Assembly: GCF_000018545.1 (NCBI RefSeq)
Contig: NC_012587.1
Location: forward strand, 2,884,001-2,948,000
Reading direction: 5' to 3'
DNA length: 64,000 nt
DNA from: Sinorhizobium fredii NGR234
Lineage (GTDB): Bacteria; Pseudomonadota; Alphaproteobacteria; Rhizobiales; Rhizobiaceae
This document shows, one piece after another, positions 30,497-39,179 of the stretch. Under the pieces are notes generated by a model. The model did not search any database, was not told the DNA's origin, and was given only the letters and a program-made list of their open reading frames with translations. The stretch's first letter is position 1. Each line of letters starts with the position of its first letter. Both the position numbers and the translations under genes were made by a program.

Positions 30497-33400
30497 CTAC
30501 TCCGCCGGCGCGCCTGCGGCCTTTGGCAACGCCGCAGGCTTGCGGCGGAGTGAGCGCAGCGTCACGTAGAAGACCGGGGTCAGGAACAGCCCGAGGAAAG
30601 TGACGCCCAGCATGCCGGAGAACACCGCCGTGCCGAGAGACTGACGCATTTCGGCGCCGGGGCCGGTGGCGATCACCAGCGGAACCACGCCGAGAATGAA
30701 GGCAAAGGCGGTCATCAGGATCGGACGGAGCCGCAGCCGGCTTGCCTCGATCGCCGCCTCGATCGGCGTCTTGCCCTCCTCCTCGCCCTGGCGCGCGAAT
30801 TCGACGATCAGGATCGCGTTCTTCGCCGCCAGGCCAATCAGCACGATGAGGCCGATCTGCGTCAGTACGTTGTTGTCCATGCCCCGGAGCGACACGCCCA
30901 AAAGGGCTGCGAGAACGGCGAGCGGCACGATCAGGATGATCGCCAGCGGCAGCACCCAGCTCTCATACTGGGCGGCCAGCGCCAGGAAGACGAAGATCAC
31001 CGAGAGTGCGAAGATGAACGCGGCCGTGTTGCCGGTCTGCCGCTCCTGGAAGGCAAGCTCGGTCCATTCGAAGGTGGTCCCCTGCGGCAGGATCTGCGCG
31101 GCGAGCGCCTCCATCTTGTCGAGCGCCGTACCGGTCGCCACACCGGGCGCCGGATTGCCTTGGAGCGGCACGGAGACATACATGTTGTAGCGCTGCACGA
31201 GCGCAGGCCCGCTCGTATCGCGGATCTCGACCAGCGTACCGAGCGGCACCAGCGCCCCCGACGCGGAACGCACCTTCAGCGCAAGAATGTCGTCGCGCTC
31301 GACGCGATATTGCTGGTCGGCCTGGGCGCGCACCTGGTAGACGCGGCCGAACGCATTGAAATCGTTGACGTAGGACGTTCCGAGATTGATCGACAGCGTC
31401 TCGAAGATGTTCGGGATCGGCACGTTCAGGGCTCGTGCCTTGTCGCGGTCGATCGCCAGGAAGAACTGTGGGCTCGAGGCCGAGAAGGTGGTGAAGACGC
31501 CCGTCAGTCCTTCGGTCTGGTTGGCCGCCCCCATCATCTGGAATGCGAGTCCGAGGACGCGGCGCATATCGGCGCTCTGGCGGTCCATGATCTGCATCTT
31601 GAAGCCGCCCGAATTGCCGATGCCGCGCACCGACGGCGGCGGCACGGCGATGATGAAGGCCTCCTGGATGCTCTGCATCGCGCCGAAGAGCTGGCCGATG
31701 ATCTGCGTGGCGTTTTGGCCGTGTTCGAGCCGCTCCTCGAAACTGTCGAAGGGCGTGAAGATCACGCCCGAGTTCGAGGCGTTGGTGAAGGTCGCCCCGT
31801 TGAAGCCGGCAAAGGCGACGGCGTCCCTCACCCCCGGAACTTCGCGGATCATCGCCGATGCCCGCTGGACGACGGCATCCGTCCGCTCGAGCGAGGCGCC
31901 GTCGGGAAGCTGGATGACGACGATCGCGTAGCCCTGGTCCATCGTCGGGATGAAGCCGCGCGGCACGACCTGCGCCATATACCAGGTGGCCCCGAGCAGG
32001 GCGACGAAGACAACGAGGGCGGCGACCAACGCAACGCGCGTCTGGACAAGGCGGCGCACCGTCCAGGCATAGCCGTCGGCCATCCGGTCGAAACCGTTGT
32101 TGAAGCCGTTGGCCAGCGCCCGGCCGAAACGGGTGACGGGATTGCGGCTTTCGTGTTCGTGGTCATCGTGGGGGCGTAGAAGGATTGCCGCAAGCGCCGG
32201 CGACAAGGTCAGTGAATTGATGGCGGAGATCACCGTCGCCACCGCGATCGTCACGGCGAACTGCAGGTAGAACTGGCCGGAAATACCCGGAATGAAGGCG
32301 GTCGGCACGAAGACGGCGGTGAGAACGAGCGAGATGGCAATGACCGCCGCACCCACCTCGTCCATGGTCACATGCGCCGCCTCCCGCGGTGTCATGCCGC
32401 GCGCCAGATTGCGCTCGACATTCTCGACGACGACGATCGCATCGTCGACCACGATGCCGATCGCCAGCACCAGCCCGAAGAGGGTCAGCATGTTGAGCGA
32501 AAAGCCGAAGGCGAAGAGCAGCGCGAAAGTGCCGATCAGCGAAACGGGAATAGCGACGATCGGAATGATCGCCGTGCGCCAGGACTGCAGGAAGACGATG
32601 ACCACCAGCGCGACGAGGATCACCGCCTCGCCGATCGTCATATAGACCTCGTCGATGGACTCCGAGATGAATTCGGTCGGATTGTAGATGATCCGATGTT
32701 CGAGTCCCTCGGGAAAGTCCTTGGCAAGGTCGGTCATCGTCGCCTGGATCGCGTCCGCCGCCGCAAGCGCATTGGTGCCGGGGCGCGAGAAGATGCCGAG
32801 CGCGACGGCCGGGCTGCCGTTCAGATAGCTGTTTGTCACATACTCGCGCGCCCCGAGCTCGACGCGGGCGACGTCCTGCAACTGGACGAGCCTGCCATCC
32901 TGGGTGGCCTTGACGATCACATAGCGAAATTGCCGGGCGTCGCTGAAGCGGCCGTCGGTGGTGACGGTGTATTGAAAGGCCGTGTCGCCCGACATCGGCG
33001 GACCGCCGATCGAGCCGCCGGAGACCTGGACGTTCTGCTGGCGCAACGCCTCGACGACGTCGCCGGACGTCATGCCGTAGGCGGAGAGCTTCTGCGGGTC
33101 GAGCCAGACACGAAGCGCGTATTCACGCTCGCCGAACAGGATGACGTCGCCGACGCCGTCGAGCCGGACAAGCAGGTCGCGAATGCGGGTGCGCGCATAA
33201 TTGGAGACATAGAGCTGGTCGTAGCGGTCGTTCGGCGACAAGAGGTGAACGACCATCATCAGGTCGGGAGAGCTCTTGGTCGTGGTGACCCCGATGCGCC
33301 GGACGTCCTCCGGCAGACGCGGCTCGGCAATCGAGACGCGGTTCTGCACGAGAACCTGCGCCTGGTCGAGGTCCGTGCCGAGCTTGAAGGTGATCGTCAG

Positions 33401-33673
33401 CGACATCGAGCCGTCGGCGGTCGAGTAGGAGGACATGTAGAGCATGTTCTCGACGCCGTTGATTTCCTGTTCGAGCGGCGTTGCGACCGTATTGGCGACG
33501 GTCTCCGCATCCGCTCCCGGATAGGAGGCCCTGACGACGATGGTGGGCGGTGCGATTTCCGGATATTGCGCCACCGGCAGCTGGAAATAGGCGATGCCGC
33601 CGACGATCAGGAGGACGATCGACAGAACCGAAGCGAAGATCGGCCGGTCGACGAAGAAATGCGCAAATCTCAT
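30497..33673 (-). CDS. RND multidrug efflux permease (HAE1 family)
   Basis: This inner-membrane proton antiporter captures drugs or other amphiphiles and feeds them to an adaptor and outer-membrane channel. The 1058-residue length and twelve-helix layout with two large periplasmic loops are typical of AcrB/MexF proteins. The proton-relay Asp pair is in LAIGIVVDDAIVVVENVERN and the relay Lys in LIGLAAKNAILIVEFARQ. It starts inside the adaptor gene with an ATGA overlap. No outer-membrane channel gene and no local TetR repressor are present, so it probably shares a TolC-like protein encoded elsewhere. The substrate is unknown. Confidence 0.95.
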   Translation of the reverse strand: MRFAHFFVDRPIFASVLSIVLLIVGGIAYFQLPVAQYPEIAPPTIVVRASYPGADAETVANTVATPLEQEINGVENMLYMSSYSTADGSMSLTITFKLGTDLDQAQVLVQNRVSIAEPRLPEDVRRIGVTTTKSSPDLMMVVHLLSPNDRYDQLYVSNYARTRIRDLLVRLDGVGDVILFGEREYALRVWLDPQKLSAYGMTSGDVVEALRQQNVQVSGGSIGGPPMSGDTAFQYTVTTDGRFSDARQFRYVIVKATQDGRLVQLQDVARVELGAREYVTNSYLNGSPAVALGIFSRPGTNALAAADAIQATMTDLAKDFPEGLEHRIIYNPTEFISESIDEVYMTIGEAVILVALVVIVFLQSWRTAIIPIVAIPVSLIGTFALLFAFGFSLNMLTLFGLVLAIGIVVDDAIVVVENVERNLARGMTPREAAHVTMDEVGAAVIAISLVLTAVFVPTAFIPGISGQFYLQFAVTIAVATVISAINSLTLSPALAAILLRPHDDHEHESRNPVTRFGRALANGFNNGFDRMADGYAWTVRRLVQTRVALVAALVVFVALLGATWYMAQVVPRGFIPTMDQGYAIVVIQLPDGASLERTDAVVQRASAMIREVPGVRDAVAFAGFNGATFTNASNSGVIFTPFDSFEERLEHGQNATQIIGQLFGAMQSIQEAFIIAVPPPSVRGIGNSGGFKMQIMDRQSADMRRVLGLAFQMMGAANQTEGLTGVFTTFSASSPQFFLAIDRDKARALNVPIPNIFETLSINLGTSYVNDFNAFGRVYQVRAQADQQYRVERDDILALKVRSASGALVPLGTLVEIRDTSGPALVQRYNMYVSVPLQGNPAPGVATGTALDKMEALAAQILPQGTTFEWTELAFQERQTGNTAAFIFALSVIFVFLALAAQYESWVLPLAIILIVPLAVLAALLGVSLRGMDNNVLTQIGLIVLIGLAAKNAILIVEFARQGEEEGKTPIEAAIEASRLRLRPILMTAFAFILGVVPLVIATGPGAEMRQSLGTAVFSGMLGVTFLGLFLTPVFYVTLRSLRRKPAALPKAAGAPAE

Positions 33674-34827
33674 TGGCCATTCTCCGCCGATTGCGGCGCG
33701 TCCTGCGGCAGCACGACGAGTTCCGGCTTCACCTTGACGCCGGGCCGCGCGCGCATGATGCCGTTGACGATGATCGTCTCCTCTCCGGTCAGGCCGCTGC
33801 GGATGACCCGGTAGCCATGCAGCCGCGGCCCGAGGCGCACGGGCTTGGTCGCGACGCTTCCGTCCTCGCCCACCACATAGACGACGCGTTCGTTCTGGTC
33901 GGCGGCGATTGCCTCATCGGGGATGAGGATCGCCTGGTAGGTGTTCGACCCCTCGACCTCGACGCGCCCGAAAAGGCCCGGCTGCAGAGTGAAGTTCGGG
34001 TTGGAGAAGCGGGCGCGCAGGCGCATCGTACCCGTCTGGGTGTCGACCCTGTTCTCGGAAAAGTCGAGCTTTCCCTCGAAGGGCGGTTCCGTGGCGTCGG
34101 CGATCGTCACCAGCACCGAGAGCGCGCCGGCGCCCTCCTGCAGGGCGCTGCCGCGTTCGCGGGCGGTGCGCGCATAGGAAAGCAGGCGCCGCTCGTCCAC
34201 GTCGAAATAGAAATCGATCGGATCGAGCGAGACAATCGTCGTCAACACCGTCTCGTCCGCCTGAACAAGGTTTCCCGGCGATATCCAGCGCCGGTCGACG
34301 CGGCCGCTGAGCGGCGCGGTGATCGTGGTGTATTCCAGATCGAGCCGAGCCCGATCGACGGCCGCCTCGGCGCCGCGAATATTCGCTTGCGCGGCGAGCA
34401 GGGCGCGGCGGTCGTCGTCGAGCTTGGAAATCGAAAGCGTGCCGGTGCCGGTCAGGGACTCGGTTCGCTTGAACTGCGCTTCGGCGAAGCCGAGCGTCGA
34501 CTGTGCCGAGGCAAGCGACGCCTCCGCCTGTGAAAGGGCCAGGCGGAAGGGCCGCTGGTCGATGACGAAGAGCTTGTCGCCCTTGTTCACCAAGGCGCCG
34601 TCGGTAAAGAACACCTGGTCCAGATAGCCGCCGACACGCGAACGGACGGAAACCTCGTCCACCGCCTGGAACCGGCCGATGAACTCATCGGCATCGATGA
34701 CGTCCCGCACCACCGGCTTGGCGACGGTCACCGCCGGCAGTTGCGCGTCCTGCGCCCCTGCCGGTGCCGACATGAGAAGGGAGATGGAAATGCCGGCGAT
34801 CGCCGGCAGACGCCACTTTCGCAACAT
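33670..34827 (-). CDS. RND efflux periplasmic adaptor (membrane fusion protein)
   Basis: The 385-residue protein has a signal peptide (LPAIAGISISLLMSAPAGAQ). The HlyD/AcrA layout follows: beta-barrel and lipoyl halves (VRSRVGGYLDQVFFTDGALVNKGDKLFVID), an alpha-helical hairpin (about 95-165), and the second lipoyl half YTTITAPLSGRVDRRWI. A C-terminal barrel and membrane-proximal domain complete it. No lipobox Cys is visible, so it is probably not a lipoprotein. It is the first gene of the pair and overlaps the permease by 4 bp. Confidence 0.93.
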   Translation of the reverse strand: MLRKWRLPAIAGISISLLMSAPAGAQDAQLPAVTVAKPVVRDVIDADEFIGRFQAVDEVSVRSRVGGYLDQVFFTDGALVNKGDKLFVIDQRPFRLALSQAEASLASAQSTLGFAEAQFKRTESLTGTGTLSISKLDDDRRALLAAQANIRGAEAAVDRARLDLEYTTITAPLSGRVDRRWISPGNLVQADETVLTTIVSLDPIDFYFDVDERRLLSYARTARERGSALQEGAGALSVLVTIADATEPPFEGKLDFSENRVDTQTGTMRLRARFSNPNFTLQPGLFGRVEVEGSNTYQAILIPDEAIAADQNERVVYVVGEDGSVATKPVRLGPRLHGYRVIRSGLTGEETIIVNGIMRARPGVKVKPELVVLPQDAPQSAENGQ

Positions 34828-34933
34828 GCACGCTCTCCAGGCACTTGAACATCAAGATCGCCCGGCGCGGGTTGGATTGATCCAGTTGCCGTGGCGACAG
34901 TCTCGAACCCGGGGCATTCGCCTCCGGGTAGCG

Positions 34934-34989
34934 CCAGAGCGGGGAAGAAGAAAGTGCGTACGCGGATTTCCCGCACGCATTCGCTCTGG
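34934..34989. repeat. Palindromic repeat (CCAGAGCG/CGCTCTGG ends)
   Basis: An imperfect palindrome with an internal GTGCGTACGCGG core is a diverged relative of the 54306-54356 element. It lies upstream of the RND adaptor gene. Confidence 0.55.
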
Positions 34990-35111
34990 CTTCTAGATCG
35001 ACATGGGAACTTGCGAATAGCGGCCGCTCGATACGGCTCTGATTTTGCGCGCTAACCTGCCACCATTTTCAACGCCTGTCACTGAAAAAAGCATGTCCGC
35101 ATCAGCGACTG

Positions 35112-35140
35112 AAAAAGGCCCTGCGCCGCTTCGCACGGGC
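35112..35140 (-). terminator. Probable intrinsic terminator after ymdB
   Basis: On the minus strand GCCC-g-TGCG pairs with CGCA-GGGC (one bulged G), followed by CTTTTTC, about 40 bp past the ymdB stop. Confidence 0.6.
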
Positions 35141-35177
35141 TTACCCGACAGGCAAATCGGCCGAAGACAGGCGTCGC

Positions 35178-36002
35178 CTAGGACCAGAAGTCCGGGATCG
35201 TTTCGCCGAGCCGGGGGCCGAGCCGGAGCGGCGCGATCTTCTCGGCCAGACCCGTGCGGTCGGAGACCTCGACGCCGACGCCGCAGATCGTGGCAGGACC
35301 GGAGGCCGCCTCGAACCGGCCCTTGGGCATCTTCGAGATGAAACGGTTGAGCGGCTCTTCCTTGTCCATTCCGAGCGAGGAATCGTAGTCGCCGCACATG
35401 CCGGCGTCGCTGATATAGCCGGTGCCGCCGTTCAGGATCTGATGATCGGCGGTCGGCACATGGGTATGCGTGCCGACCACGAGGCTGGCGCGTCCGTCGA
35501 CGAAATGGCCGAAGCACTGCTTCTCGCTCGTCGCCTCGGCGTGGAAGTCGAAGACGACCGCATCGGCCTGTTCTCCAAGCGGGCAGGCCTCGAGGATCGC
35601 CTCGGCGCATTTGAACGGGTCATCGAGCTCCGGATGCATGAACACCCGGCCCATGACGTTGGCGACCAGCACACGAGCGCCGTTGCGGGCGAAGAACAGG
35701 TTGGAGCCGCGCCCCGGCGTGCCGGCCGGATAGTTGGCCGGTCGCAGGAACTGGTCGTGCCGCTCGCAGAAGACGACGGCCTCTTTCTGGTCCCAGACAT
35801 GATTGCCGGTCGTCACCACGTCGGCGCCGGCGGCGATCGTCTCCAGGAAGATGTCCTCGGTGATGCCGAAGCCGCCCGCAGCGTTCTCGCCGTTGACGAC
35901 GACGAAGTCGAGCTTCAGATCGCTCACCAGTCCCGGGAGGCGCTCCCAGACCGCCGTGCGGCCAGTCTTGCCAACCATATCTCCCAGAAACAGAAGTCGC
36001 AT
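35178..36002 (-). CDS. ymdB: YmdB-family metallophosphoesterase (TIGR00282)
   Basis: The 274-residue cytosolic protein has the YmdB-type calcineurin fold: RLLFLGDMVGKTGR (metal site), FVVVNGENAAGGFGIT, VVTTGNHVWDQKE, VVFDFHAEATSEK and VVGTHTHVPTADHQIL. Bacillus YmdB hydrolyses cyclic nucleotides in vitro and affects biofilm genes; its role in rhizobia is not established. The ATG at 36002 is preferred to the TTG at 36011, which lies in the ygfA stop region. It begins 5 bp after ygfA, so the two are cotranscribed, an order common in Rhizobiales. Confidence 0.9.
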   Translation of the reverse strand: MRLLFLGDMVGKTGRTAVWERLPGLVSDLKLDFVVVNGENAAGGFGITEDIFLETIAAGADVVTTGNHVWDQKEAVVFCERHDQFLRPANYPAGTPGRGSNLFFARNGARVLVANVMGRVFMHPELDDPFKCAEAILEACPLGEQADAVVFDFHAEATSEKQCFGHFVDGRASLVVGTHTHVPTADHQILNGGTGYISDAGMCGDYDSSLGMDKEEPLNRFISKMPKGRFEAASGPATICGVGVEVSDRTGLAEKIAPLRLGPRLGETIPDFWS

Positions 36003-36007
36003 GCCGT

Positions 36008-36589
36008 TCAATCCCGCTCGAAGTGTCGAAAACCGCTCTCGGTCAACACGGCATCCAATGCCACGTCATGCGGTTCCGCCGGCACTGATGCCACTTCCTG
36101 GCAGTCGAATGCAATCCCGATCAGGCGCGGCATGTGGCCTTTGCTGCGCAAACGGTCGATGGCGCGGTCATAATAACCGGCACCGTAACCGATACGGTGG
36201 CCGACCGCATCGAAGGCGGACAGCGGTACCAGCATGATATCCGGGTCGAGCTGCGGTGCCTCCGGTCCCGGACCGGTCGTGCCGAACCCGGTCGAAACGA
36301 CCGCCACGCCATCGGCGAGTTCGCGAAATACGATGGTCCTCTTGTCAAGGATCACCGGCAGGCAAAGCCGCGCGCCGCGGTCCTTGAGCCGTACCATCAG
36401 CGGCCGGATGTCCGCCTCCGAACGGATCGGCCAGAAGCCGGACACGACATGGCCGGGATCAAGCGCGATGATGTCGGCGGCATGATCCGCCATGGCAAGG
36501 CTCGCCTCGATCCGCGCTTCGGCCGGCATCGCGTCGCGCATCGCCAGACGCTCGTTGCGTAACGCGGCCTTCAAGTTCTTCGGTGACAT
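36008..36589 (-). CDS. ygfA: 5-formyltetrahydrofolate cyclo-ligase
   Basis: This enzyme uses ATP to convert 5-formyl-THF to 5,10-methenyl-THF, recycling a storage folate. The 192-residue protein has the N-terminal basic helix (KNLKAALRNERLAMRD), FWPIRSEADIRPLM, and the signature IGYGAGYYDRAIDRL. The start at 36589 (MSPKNLKAAL) is chosen over a longer frame. In gammaproteobacteria ygfA follows ssrS and zapA directly. Here zapA and 6S RNA are on the same strand but about 1.7 kb upstream, with three small regulatory-type genes between. Confidence 0.93.
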   Translation of the reverse strand: MSPKNLKAALRNERLAMRDAMPAEARIEASLAMADHAADIIALDPGHVVSGFWPIRSEADIRPLMVRLKDRGARLCLPVILDKRTIVFRELADGVAVVSTGFGTTGPGPEAPQLDPDIMLVPLSAFDAVGHRIGYGAGYYDRAIDRLRSKGHMPRLIGIAFDCQEVASVPAEPHDVALDAVLTESGFRHFERD

Positions 36590-36850
36590 CAAGCGTCCTT
36601 TCCGGCAAACCATTCTCGGGCAACGAGGTAGTGCAGATCGCAGGCGAACTGAACCCGTGTCTCCGTCGCTTTTGCAATATTTCGCGACAGTCCTCCACCC
36701 TTCCCATATCGAAACAGCATTAACGTGGCCTTCACCTTTTGCCACGGTTCGGCTTCGCCAGGCGCGCCGCGCGTGTAATTAGCGTCATGTTTTCAAATGA
36801 TTGGAGAGTTGCGATCCGGCGATTTGCCGGAGGCTCTCAAAGGATAGGCC

Positions 36851-37066
36851 GTGTCCATGACGGACAGGATCGACCAGCTCGGCCCTCTTGAACTGCGCTG
36901 CCTCTCGCTTGCAGCGCGTGGTCGGACCCGCTTGGATATGATGCGTGAAACCGACATTCCGATGGAACGGATCGATCAGGCTCTGGAAACGGCAATACGC
37001 AAGCTCAAGGCGAGCAATCTTGCCGAAGCCGTTTTCCGTGCTGCCAGGCTTGACCTTCTCTCATAG
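36851..37066 (+). CDS. Small LuxR-like helix-turn-helix protein
   Basis: This 71-residue protein consists almost only of a GerE/LuxR-type helix-turn-helix: LGPLELRCLSLAARGRTRLD, then MMRETDIPMERIDQALETAI and RKLKASNLAEAVFRAARL. There is no receiver or ligand-binding domain. GTG at 36851 has AAGGA six bases upstream; an ATG two codons later is the alternative. It is divergent from ygfA. Its stop overlaps the stop of the convergent small gene at 37061-37285 by 6 bp. It could bind DNA alone as a dimer or antagonise larger LuxR proteins; neither is shown. Confidence 0.65.
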   Translation: MSMTDRIDQLGPLELRCLSLAARGRTRLDMMRETDIPMERIDQALETAIRKLKASNLAEAVFRAARLDLLS

Positions 37067-37285
37067 CATCCAGTGTGAATGCCGGACCGGGTCCGGCCAC
37101 CAGCCCTCCAGCGGACGCTCGACATCGGCGAGGCCCGCGTCGTCGATGAGATGCGGATCGCACCGATCGATGACCCGCGTCCAATAGATCTCGATCGCAT
37201 AGCGCAACCGGAACCGTACAACGGCCGCCCTCAACGGGGAGCTCTGCCGGGGTGTCGGAGATGCAGGCACGACCAGTACAGGCAT
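37061..37285 (-). CDS. Small DUF1127-like protein, divergent from lysR
   Basis: The 74-residue product is basic near the centre and contains AIEIYWTRVIDRCDPHLIDD, then AGLADVERPLEGWW. This resembles the D-x-x-L-L-x-D-I-G-L core of DUF1127 proteins, but with changes. Codon third positions are G/C-rich through the frame. An in-frame ATG at 37336 would add 17 residues; the ATG at 37285 has GAGG upstream. It faces lysR at 37389 head to head, a common layout for a LysR target. No function is known, and it could be a chance ORF. Confidence 0.45.
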   Translation of the reverse strand: MPVLVVPASPTPRQSSPLRAAVVRFRLRYAIEIYWTRVIDRCDPHLIDDAGLADVERPLEGWWPDPVRHSHWML

Positions 37286-37388
37286 GACGGGCCTCGAGAA
37301 GATGGAACAACCCCATCTTCCGCCTTTCATTGACATGAGACAAACGAATTGCGAACATGGCTATCATCAGATTTTCTTATGTCGAACC

Positions 37389-38255
37389 ATGTCCCTTCCG
37401 CTCGACAGCGACCTCCTCAGAACCTTCCTCGCAGTTGCCGAGACCGGCAACCTGACACGCGCTGCCGATGCGGTTCGACGCACGCAATCGGCCGTCAGCA
37501 TGCAGATCAAGAAGCTCGAGGACCTGCTCGGCTTCCCGCTGTTCGAGCGTCATTCGCGCGGCGTCGTGCTGACCGCCGAGGGCCGGCGCCTCGTCGACAA
37601 TGCGCGGCGGATCGTGGCGCTGCTCGACGACACCGCGGCGGCGCTGCGCCAGCCCGCTCTGCGGGGCTCCGTCCGCATCGGCATATCGGAGGAATACATC
37701 AACTCGACCCTGCCAAAAGCACTCGGCGCCTTCGCCGCAATCCACCCGAGCGTCGAGGTGACGGTGCAGCAGGGGCATTCGATGTCCAACCTGACATCGC
37801 TCGAAGCCGGCGAGATCGACATCGCCGTCGTCTTCGAGCCGGGCGGCCGGACCAGGAACGAAGTCCTGATGGTCGACCCTACGGTGTGGTCAACCTCCGA
37901 CCAGCACGCCACGCATGAACGGCGACCGGTACCGATCGCCACCTACACCCACTATGAAGGCGGCTGGTGCGACGACCTGGCGATGCGCAGCCTGAAGAAG
38001 CGCGGCATAGCGAGCCGCGTCGCCTATGTCAGCCGCACCAGCAGCGGCCTGATCGCTGCGGTCGTCTCGGGTCTCGCCATCGCCCCGATGTCGCGCAGCG
38101 CCATACCCGCCGGCTGCCGCGAACTGACCGAAGACGACGGCTTCGGCGTCATCGACATGTCGAACGTCGTGTTGCGCACCAAGCCGGACCATCGCTCCCC
38201 GACGATCGACGCGATGGCCGACGCCATTCGCCGCGCCTTTCGGGGTACTGAGTGA
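37389..38255 (+). CDS. LysR-family transcriptional regulator
   Basis: The 288-residue protein has the N-terminal winged helix-turn-helix LLRTFLAVAETGNLTRAADA, then VRRTQSAVSMQIKKLEDLLG (residues 8-45). A linker helix and a periplasmic-binding-like effector domain starting near SVRIGISEEYINSTL follow. The ATG at 37389 fits family starts; the longer frame upstream crosses the promoter. The effector is unknown. It is divergent from the small gene at 37061-37285, its most likely direct target, and convergent to the 6S RNA gene, ending 26 bp before it. Confidence 0.92.
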   Translation: MSLPLDSDLLRTFLAVAETGNLTRAADAVRRTQSAVSMQIKKLEDLLGFPLFERHSRGVVLTAEGRRLVDNARRIVALLDDTAAALRQPALRGSVRIGISEEYINSTLPKALGAFAAIHPSVEVTVQQGHSMSNLTSLEAGEIDIAVVFEPGGRTRNEVLMVDPTVWSTSDQHATHERRPVPIATYTHYEGGWCDDLAMRSLKKRGIASRVAYVSRTSSGLIAAVVSGLAIAPMSRSAIPAGCRELTEDDGFGVIDMSNVVLRTKPDHRSPTIDAMADAIRRAFRGTE

Positions 38256-38280
38256 AAAGGAAGAGTGCGATCCACGACGA

Positions 38281-38426
38281 CCGGTGGATAGTTTACGATC
38301 CCGGGTGCCTACAAAGTAGGTGGGCACCGTGTGTCCAGACCCACGGGTCCGGACAGGGACAGTTCCCTTGAGATCGTGTATGGCCCCGGGGATTGTGGTT
38401 CCTGTCGGGAAGCGCAGACCGCCGGG
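38281..38426 (-). ncRNA. ssrS: 6S RNA
   Basis: 6S RNA binds sigma70 RNA polymerase and restrains transcription in stationary phase. It is called here from three signs. It lies just downstream of zapA on the same strand, the classic zapA-ssrS order. The ends pair (CCGGCGG with CCACCGG, one mismatch), giving a closed rod of about 146 nt with an open G/C-flanked centre. The arm GGUGCCCACCUAC, then UUUGUAGGCACC, is like other alphaproteobacterial 6S RNAs as I recall them. A CTATAT -10 box sits at 38430-38435. The exact ends are estimates. Confidence 0.75.
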
Positions 38427-38429
38427 CAG

Positions 38430-38435
38430 ATATAG
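38430..38435 (-). promoter_or_regulatory. -10 element of the 6S RNA promoter
   Basis: CTATAT on the minus strand matches the Sinorhizobium housekeeping -10 consensus and is placed 4-7 bases before the predicted 5' end. The matching -35 region (CTCTGGCG) is weak. Confidence 0.5.
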
Positions 38436-38519
38436 AACGTCCTGACCGCTTTCGCCAGAGCGGGTTCTGCGGAAAAATGCGCTGAAATCGACAATTCGAA
38501 ATCCGGGAGGCCGGAAACC

Positions 38520-38897
38520 TCAATTTGCCGGGGCGACCGGGCGGCCGTTGAGCTTGGCGGTGATATCCTGGATCTGCGCCGTGACCTCCGTCAAGGCCGC
38601 GGCAAGCGCCTCCTCGCCTCTCGCCTGGTCGGAAAGGTTTGTGTCTCGACTGTTCCTAAGGTTGCCGACCTCGGCCTCGAGGTTCTTCAGCCGCCGATTG
38701 ACCTCGCTCAGCTCGTCCATGACCATGATGCCCGCCATCACCGTCAGCCGCAGGTCGCCGATTTCGCCGAACTGTGCCTTCAGATGGCCGACATATTGAT
38801 CGAACCGGGCGGCGAGGTCGCTCAAGTGATCCTCCTGCCCCTCCTCGCAGGCCATGCGGTAGGCCTTGCCGTCGATCGTCACCGTCACCTGTGCCAT
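38520..38897 (-). CDS. zapA: Cell division protein ZapA
   Basis: ZapA bundles FtsZ filaments at the division site. The 125-residue protein has the family N-terminal domain (VTVTIDGKAYRMACEEGQED, then HLSDLAARFDQYVGHLK), LTVMAGIMVMDEL, and a C-terminal coiled coil (SEVNRRLKNLEAEVGNLR). It is somewhat longer than E. coli ZapA, as usual in rhizobia. It follows the DUF4164 gene after 12 bp and precedes 6S RNA. Confidence 0.93.
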   Translation of the reverse strand: MAQVTVTIDGKAYRMACEEGQEDHLSDLAARFDQYVGHLKAQFGEIGDLRLTVMAGIMVMDELSEVNRRLKNLEAEVGNLRNSRDTNLSDQARGEEALAAALTEVTAQIQDITAKLNGRPVAPAN

Positions 38898-38909
38898 GCT
38901 TCAAGAACC

Positions 38910-39179
38910 TCAGCGATCCAGCACTGCCCGAATGGTTTCCATCGCCGTCACCAGACGACGGGACACTTCGCGATTGACCTCTTCCAGTCTATTGGCCCGG
39001 AACTGCGACTGGTCGAGTTCCTGCGCCAGCCGCGACCGGTCCGTATTGACCCGGCGCACCTCGCCCTCGAACTCGCTCACGTCCTTTTCCTTGTCAAAGC
39101 GGCCGTCGATCGCGATTTCAAGAGACTGAACCGCGTTTCGCAATTCCTCGATCGCCGCATTGACCGTCTTTGCAGGCAT
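38910..39179 (-). CDS. DUF4164 coiled-coil protein
   Basis: The 89-residue acidic protein is predicted to be nearly all coiled coil (NAAIEELRNAVQSLEIAIDG, VRRVNTDRSRLAQELDQSQF, RLEEVNREVSRRLVTAMETI). It matches the DUF4164 type found next to zapA in Rhizobiales. The position and shape suggest a helper in FtsZ-ring bundling, like gammaproteobacterial ZapB, but that is inference. It is cotranscribed with zapA. Confidence 0.75.
   Translation of the reverse strand: MPAKTVNAAIEELRNAVQSLEIAIDGRFDKEKDVSEFEGEVRRVNTDRSRLAQELDQSQFRANRLEEVNREVSRRLVTAMETIRAVLDR

Larger units (their letters stand above)
34828..35177. other. Intergenic region between ymdB and the efflux adaptor
   Basis: This 350-bp gap holds a palindromic repeat at 34934-34989 and the ymdB terminator at 35112-35140. 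The segment just before 34827 should hold the pump promoter, but no regulator operator is evident. Confidence 0.5.

Noticed and set aside
31160..33814. Long plus-strand frames opposite the RND permease
   Set aside because: They mirror the permease codons and have no start signals or domains; shadow frames.
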